A DNA stretch of 64,000 nucleotides, taken from JANXQG01 sp963709175 (lineage in GTDB: Bacteria; Planctomycetota; Planctomycetia; Pirellulales; Thermoguttaceae). Shown here in pieces: positions 59,567 to 64,000 of the stretch. The notes under the pieces were generated by a model. That model did not search any database. It had not been told where the DNA came from and saw only the letters and a program-made list of their open reading frames with translations. Every line of letters starts with the position of its first letter. The first letter of the stretch is position 1. The translations under genes and the position numbers were made by a program. The stretch spans positions 1 through 64,000 of the forward strand of contig CAVPVK010000005.1 in the NCBI GenBank assembly GCA_963709175.1, written 5' to 3'.

Positions 59567-60100
59567 ATGACTACGCCAGACCGTACGCTGGAACAGAAAA
59601 TCCAGGATGATCTGGCGGCGATACGGCATGCAATCGCCGCCGGCCAAATCGAGGAGGCAAAGACGAAGATCGGCGGTATGTCCTTGAACGTAGAACCGGG
59701 GACGATGCTCTCGAAGGAAGTCGGCGACCTATGGTGGGAACTTGGCTTCCCTGCGATGGCGGGCCGCTATTGGTATCTTCTGGAAGACAAGTCTGAACAG
59801 ATGGCGGCCGCTTGCGGCGAATTCGAGCGTTCCCTTGGCAACAGCCCGATCCTGATCACTGACGCCGTTGTTTCTCCGCGGTTCATCCCGAAGTCGCCGT
59901 GGGCAGAAGCAAGGCTGAAGGAACTAAGTTCGCATGCTCGGGAATTCCGGCAAGAGTATCGATATCCGATAGAGCCCAAGCGAGCTTCTTCGTTTCGCGA
60001 CAGCGTTGCATTGCTGGGTTGTGCGATTGTGGCCTCCGCTGTTCTGTTTGTCTTTCTGGCCGGGATCATCGCTATCGGGTCGCGGCTTTATTCCAGCTAA
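59567..60100 (+). CDS. DUF6584-like protein with C-terminal membrane helix
   Basis: 177 residues. DDLAAIRHAIAAGQIEEAKTKI, LWWELGFPAMAGRYWYLLED and CGEFERSLGNSP match my recollection of the DUF6584 pattern; a single helix (VALLGCAIVASAVLFVFLAG) ends the protein. A 24-codon ORF (ATG 59498) ends overlapping this ATG (ATGA). It sits between the HU-like gene and the broken HU gene, where the copy at 22 kb has no insertion. Confidence 0.65.
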   Translation: MTTPDRTLEQKIQDDLAAIRHAIAAGQIEEAKTKIGGMSLNVEPGTMLSKEVGDLWWELGFPAMAGRYWYLLEDKSEQMAAACGEFERSLGNSPILITDAVVSPRFIPKSPWAEARLKELSSHAREFRQEYRYPIEPKRASSFRDSVALLGCAIVASAVLFVFLAGIIAIGSRLYSS

Positions 60101-60190
60101 AGTGACGCCGTATGACCAAACGCAACATCGTCCAATCCATCGCGGAAGACCGCGGCCGCGCAGATGGAAACCAAGCAGGTCGTCGAGAGG

Positions 60191-61933
60191 GGCAGCAACT
60201 CGCGATCCGCTATTCTTCTTGGTTGATGGGAAAGGACTTAGGGAGTTTGCTAGCGCAAGGAAAGAGCCTCATACTAACAGGTAAGTAGTCCATGTTTCAA
60301 TGAACCCTGCTAGCACGAGGCTCAATTATGATTTCAGTAAAAGAACTCGACTTTGTCAAGGCCCATGAGCAATTTCAGCGGATGTGCGAATTTTTGGACC
60401 AAGCACTTTCCGAGGGCCAACGTGTAGATCAAGTGGAACGGGGATTGTTTCCTCAGGCGATGACCATGTGTTTGGAGCTTTTGCGCTCCTTCGTGGAGGC
60501 CCATGGGGATGGGGATCGGGGAGAGATCGTGGAGCGGGAAGGAGAGATGCTCCGCCGCCTGCCCAAACCGCACGATAAGCGGTACTTGTCGATTTTCGGA
60601 GAGCTGTTGATCGGCCGTTGGGTCTACGGGACTCGGGAAGGACAGGCGATTGGCTGGTCGCCGTTGGATGCGGCCTTGGGGTTGCCAGCCGGAGAGAACT
60701 CGTATGTGTTGGAGGACTGGTTACAGCGATTGTGCGTCCATGAAGCTTTTGGGGAGTCGGTGGAGTCGTTGCGTGCTTGGCTGGGGACGACGGTTAGTGT
60801 TCGCACGGCAGAGCACATGAATCGAGAGATGTCCGAGTACGTCGAGGGCTTTCGCGGTGAAGCGATTCCTCCGGCCGAAGAAGAGGAGGAACTGTTGGTA
60901 GTAACAGCCGATGGCAAGGGTGTGCCGATGCGTCGGACATTGGCTGCGCGTTTGCGAGCAGAGTCTGAGGCCCGGGAGGGCGAAAGGGGTGCCAACGATG
61001 AGGAGACGGGAACGGCACGAGGGACCTTGCCGGCTGGCGAGGAACAGGTGCGTTCTTCGCCAACGGCTGTGGGTTTGGCCGGACAAGGAAAAAACGGTGC
61101 GGAGCGTCCTGGGAAGAAACAGATGGCGTATGTGGGAGCCATGTACAGCCAAGCCCGGTTCCCTCGCACCGCTGAGGACGTGATCGACGAGGTGTGTCGG
61201 CGGAAGCGTGCCAAGGATCGGCCCGAACCGCAACATAAGCGTGTGTGGGCACAGATGACGCGGTTTGCGGAGGGAACACCGTTGCCCGCCGCACCAACGT
61301 TGTTTTTGGATATGGCGGTAGAATGTTACATGCGGAACCCGACGTTCGAGAAGTTATGTATTTGTCTCATGGACGGGGAACGCCAGTTATGGAATCTGGC
61401 GGAGGAGTGGTTCCCCCGGGCCATCGGGATTCTGGACTTGTTCCACGCGCTGAAGCGGCTCTGGGATGTGGCGCATTGCCTGTATGCAGAGGAGAGCCCG
61501 GAGGCGCGGGAGTTCGTGACGCATCATCTGCGAATGCTGCTGCAAGGCAAGGTCAGTTATGTGCTGCGCAATCTCCGTCCGCTTGTGAATGCCTGCAAGG
61601 GGGTGAAAAAGAAGACCGTACAGTCCGCGATCACCTACTATGAAAACAACCAGGCGCACATGCGCGATGACGAATACCTGGCGGCGGGCTACCCGATTGC
61701 CAGCGGGGTAGCCGAAGGTGCCTGCAAGCATCTGGTGAAGGATCGCATGGAGCGTGCCGGGATGCGTTGGGAGCTGGAAGGGGCTCAAGCAACCCTCTCC
61801 CTGCGAGCCGTTTACCTCAACGATCTGTGGGATGACTTCATCGCCTACCGCGTAGCAACAGAACAGATGCGTTTGTATGGTGAAGATGCGCAGCATGCAA
61901 CGGCTGCATAAGAGCGTCCTGCGAGTCGCTGCC
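60191..61933 (+). mobile_element. ISKra4-family insertion sequence
   Basis: 1743 bp. Ends are imperfect inverted repeats: GGCAGCAACTCGC at the left, GGCAGCGACTCGC read from the right. TCGAGAGG stands on both sides (60183-60190 and 61934-61941), an 8-bp target duplication. It carries one transposase gene and sits inside a HU gene copy. Confidence 0.9.
60328..61911 (+). CDS. ISKra4-family transposase
   Basis: 527 residues. VVTADGKGVPMRR carries the first Asp of the DDE triad; GILDLFHALKRLWDVA the second; the C-terminal PIASGVAEGACKHLVKDRM and ERAGMRWELEGAQA is the ISKra4 signature around the Glu. A low-complexity acidic insert lies at about residues 215-260. It looks intact. Confidence 0.92.
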   Translation: MISVKELDFVKAHEQFQRMCEFLDQALSEGQRVDQVERGLFPQAMTMCLELLRSFVEAHGDGDRGEIVEREGEMLRRLPKPHDKRYLSIFGELLIGRWVYGTREGQAIGWSPLDAALGLPAGENSYVLEDWLQRLCVHEAFGESVESLRAWLGTTVSVRTAEHMNREMSEYVEGFRGEAIPPAEEEEELLVVTADGKGVPMRRTLAARLRAESEAREGERGANDEETGTARGTLPAGEEQVRSSPTAVGLAGQGKNGAERPGKKQMAYVGAMYSQARFPRTAEDVIDEVCRRKRAKDRPEPQHKRVWAQMTRFAEGTPLPAAPTLFLDMAVECYMRNPTFEKLCICLMDGERQLWNLAEEWFPRAIGILDLFHALKRLWDVAHCLYAEESPEAREFVTHHLRMLLQGKVSYVLRNLRPLVNACKGVKKKTVQSAITYYENNQAHMRDDEYLAAGYPIASGVAEGACKHLVKDRMERAGMRWELEGAQATLSLRAVYLNDLWDDFIAYRVATEQMRLYGEDAQHATAA

Positions 61934-62200
61934 TCGAGAGGACACTCGACGCGATAATCGAGATCCTGGTTGTAAAGGCCGCATCGAGCTGCGGAATTTC
62001 GGCGTCTTCGAGGTGTAGAAGCGAGATCCACGGCAGGCCCGCAATCCCAAGACGGGAGAGAAGGTCATGGTCGGCGAGAGGATGGTGGTCACGTTCAAGC
62101 CAGGACGGGTAGTGGAAGAGTGGGTGGCGAGCGAATATCATGGAGCTTCGTCGGGCCCTGCTCCGACAGACGTTGGCAACGTAGCTCAAAGGAACGTCAA

Positions 62201-62791
62201 ATGAAAGTACTAGGTATTTCAGGAAGTCCAAGGACTGGTGGCAACACGGACATCCTGGTGAACACTGCCTTGGAGGTGCTGGCTGAAGAGGGGCTGGAAA
62301 CGGAGTTTCTTTCGCTGGCCGATCGGCCCATCAAGCCGTGCGTAGGGTGCCGGGGTTGCTTTGCCTCCGACACCATCCGCTGCGTGCAGGAAGATCCTGC
62401 CTTTGAGGGCGTTCTCGACAAGTTCGCCGCGGCTGATGGCATCCTGGTCGGCTCGCCGGTCTATTTCGGTTCGGCGACGCCGCAGGTTATGGCCCTGCTG
62501 GACCGGGTGGGCTACGTCTCCCGGAAGCATCCGCAGCTATTACGACGGAAGGTGGGAGCGGCAATCGTGGTCGCCCGACGTGCCGGCCAGAACTTCACCT
62601 TCGCCCAGCTCAACTACTTCTTCCTGATCAGCGAGATGATTGTGCCCGGTTCGACCTACTGGAACGTGGCTTTCGGACGAGAGAAGGGCGAGGTCAGCAG
62701 CGATGTCGAGGGCATGGACACCGTGAAGAACCTGGCCCGCAACGTGGCGTGGGTGATGAAGCGGCTGGCGGTGCCTGCTGCGGTGCGATGA
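62201..62791 (+). CDS. NADPH-dependent FMN reductase / flavodoxin-fold protein
   Basis: 196 residues from ATG 62201 with AAAGGAAC upstream. KVLGISGSPRTGGNTDILVN is the FMN phosphate loop; CVGCRGCFASDTIRC is the Cys-rich insertion seen in iron-sulfur flavoproteins, though with fewer spaced Cys; ILVGSPVYFGSATPQVMALL is the second FMN loop. It is a cytoplasmic flavin-dependent reductase; partner unknown. Confidence 0.88.
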   Translation: MKVLGISGSPRTGGNTDILVNTALEVLAEEGLETEFLSLADRPIKPCVGCRGCFASDTIRCVQEDPAFEGVLDKFAAADGILVGSPVYFGSATPQVMALLDRVGYVSRKHPQLLRRKVGAAIVVARRAGQNFTFAQLNYFFLISEMIVPGSTYWNVAFGREKGEVSSDVEGMDTVKNLARNVAWVMKRLAVPAAVR

Positions 62792-62846
62792 AAATTGGTC
62801 TTGTGGTTAGAATGTTTGCGATTCCCTAGTCCCCGCGATTGGAGCT

Positions 62847-64000
62847 ATGAACCTACGAGCAGCATATTTGCGACCCGCATTCCTGGCTGCCTTGACGCTG
62901 GGCTACGCGCCGGTCTGCGAAGCCGCGTCGCCGAAACCTGCCGGTCCTGCCTGGGCCCGCAATCTGCCAATTTACGAGACCTCCCTGGAGCTATCGACGC
63001 CTAACGGCAAGTTCCGCGAGTTCCAGCAGCGTCTCGACGCTCTCAAGGACTTGGGCGTGGGCATCATCTGGTTTCTGCCCATCTTTCCGCGAGGCGGCAA
63101 TCCGCCCGACAAGCCGCCCTCGAACAGTGCCTATTGCGTCCGCGACTACTACGACGTGAATCCGGCACACGGGACCAAGGAGGAATTCCGGCACTTGGTC
63201 GCCGCTGTTCACGCCCGAGGGATGTATGTAATGATGGACTGGGTGCCCAATCATACTTCCTGGGGCAATGGTTTGATCAAGTTGCACCCCGAGTTCTACC
63301 GGAAAGACAAGGACGGCCAAATCGTTCACCCGGGACCGTGGAAAGACGTAGCCCAGCTCGATTACTCCAACCGCCAGCTCTGGGAGTACATGTATCAGGC
63401 CCGCAAATACTGGATCGAGAACTTCGGCGCGGACGGCTTCCGCGAGGATGTTGCCGAGGCCGTACCGCTGGAACACTGGCTTTGGCTGCGGCCGAAGCTC
63501 AATGCCCTCAAGCCGGTGCTTATGCTTGCTGAAGCCGACACGCCCAGGCTGCATCCGGCTTTTGACATGACCTACGACTGGAGCAGCCAGTGCAATTACT
63601 ACATGATTGCTCGTGGCGATTGGCCGGCAAGTTCGCTCGACAAAATGCTCGGTAAAGAAGGGCGGGAGTTCCCCGTCGGGGCAGTTCGGATGCGGCATCT
63701 GACGAACCACGACATGGCTTACTTGCAATACGCCTGGGACAACCGGGTGCACTTGGACGCCAGAGAATACCCGTACCTGGAGCAGACGTCGTTGCCGAAA
63801 AAGTATGGGCCTGGCGATCGAGCTTTTGCCGTCTTGTGTGCCACGCTGCCCAACAGCCGGCCGATGGTGTGGAACGGCCAGGAACTGGGCCTGCTTGCCA
63901 ATACGCCCAAGTTGCGGTGGAACGACAGCCCCTACCTGGAATTCTATCGCAAGCTGCTGCACGCTTACCGCGAGAATCCAGCCCTTTACGAAGGCGACTT
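62847..64000 (+). CDS. Secreted GH13 alpha-amylase-family enzyme, cut by the window end
   Basis: At least 384 residues, no stop before 64000. A signal-peptide-like start (MNLRAAYLRPAFLAALTLGY...CEAAS). GH13 regions in order: MDWVPNHTSWG (I), NFGADGFREDVAEAV (II, Asp nucleophile), LMLAEADTP (III, Glu) and MRHLTNHDMAY (IV, Asp). GGNPPDKPPSNSAYCVRDYY opens the barrel. It probably hydrolyses or transglycosylates alpha-glucans outside the cytoplasm. ATG 62847 follows TTGGAG. Confidence 0.9.
   Translation, partial: MNLRAAYLRPAFLAALTLGYAPVCEAASPKPAGPAWARNLPIYETSLELSTPNGKFREFQQRLDALKDLGVGIIWFLPIFPRGGNPPDKPPSNSAYCVRDYYDVNPAHGTKEEFRHLVAAVHARGMYVMMDWVPNHTSWGNGLIKLHPEFYRKDKDGQIVHPGPWKDVAQLDYSNRQLWEYMYQARKYWIENFGADGFREDVAEAVPLEHWLWLRPKLNALKPVLMLAEADTPRLHPAFDMTYDWSSQCNYYMIARGDWPASSLDKMLGKEGREFPVGAVRMRHLTNHDMAYLQYAWDNRVHLDAREYPYLEQTSLPKKYGPGDRAFAVLCATLPNSRPMVWNGQELGLLANTPKLRWNDSPYLEFYRKLLHAYRENPALYEGD

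Larger units (their letters stand above)
60112..62138 (+). pseudogene. HU gene copy, decayed and split by an insertion sequence
   Basis: 60112-60190 reads MTKRNIVQSIAED like the intact gene at 22499 but loses frame at ...GACCGCGGCCGCGCAG. After the element, 61942-62138 continues with the matching sequence (ACTCGACGCGATAATCGAG..., CGGAATTTCGGCGTCTTCGA) and has GTGTAG where the intact gene has GTGAAG. The gene was probably non-functional before or soon after the insertion. Confidence 0.85.

Noticed and set aside
1..64000. CRISPR array
   Set aside because: No run of regularly spaced short direct repeats was seen; the dispersed repeats are long, few and irregularly placed.

Overview
The window looks like chromosomal DNA of a GC-rich planctomycete. 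The grounds are three serine/threonine kinase plus ECF sigma modules in a row, a sulfatase with an N-terminal lipobox, a secreted protein with the 'RPxVExLE' N-terminal motif, small planctomycete-type HTH and HU-like proteins, and an ISKra4 element. The order cannot be fixed from sequence alone; Pirellulales is a guess.

Layout. 0.3-14.9 kb is mostly ordinary chromosome: a secreted transglutaminase-like protein, a secreted six-hairpin-glycosidase-like protein, a PAS-PAS NarL-type histidine kinase, a coiled-coil lipoprotein, PutA, a Gfo/Idh/MocA oxidoreductase and a sugar isomerase/epimerase-like TIM barrel. A tRNA-Leu(UAG) with its own promoter and a strong terminator stands at 15.2 kb. 15.3-23.6 kb is an accessory region of short, closely packed plus-strand genes and gene remnants (RecD2 C-terminus, CPXCG protein, SLOG protein, methyltransferase, cupin, GNAT with zinc ribbon, B3/B4 protein, HU). 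It is bounded by two identical 82-bp direct repeats. 23.7-28.5 kb is a three-gene minus-strand operon for alpha-glucan or sugar metabolism (GT-A-like glycosyltransferase, GT4, glycogen-debranching-type enzyme). 29.4-34.9 kb is a kdpFABC potassium-pump operon, apparently with a sigma-54 promoter, and no kdpDE in the window. 34.9-40.6 kb holds decayed DNA, a sulfatase and citrate synthase. 40.7-52.5 kb holds three kinase/sigma modules separated by members of a dispersed repeat family of about 110-130 bp; one member is split exactly by an ORF-less group II intron of about 530 bp. 52.5-56.7 kb holds membrane proteins, a beta-propeller-like lipoprotein and a TIGR03118-like protein, the last two frameshifted. 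57.3-64 kb holds an HD hydrolase, small HTH and HU proteins, an ISKra4 insertion into a decayed HU gene, an FMN reductase-like protein and a secreted GH13 alpha-amylase cut by the window end.

Many otherwise convincing genes (kdpA, kdpB, putA, the histidine kinase, all three kinases, two sigma factors) are broken by single-base indels, often with the family motifs intact on both sides. This looks more like base-level assembly error than pseudogenisation, although real gene debris is also present (RecD2, HU copies, sigma-54 activator, VOC, PH-like). Coordinates of frameshifted genes are given for the whole intended reading frame.

Functional themes: extracellular polysaccharide and protein handling (transglutaminase-like, six-hairpin, sulfatase, GH13), alpha-glucan metabolism, potassium homeostasis, proline catabolism, and a large kinase/ECF-sigma signalling block whose repeats suggest module shuffling by recombination.
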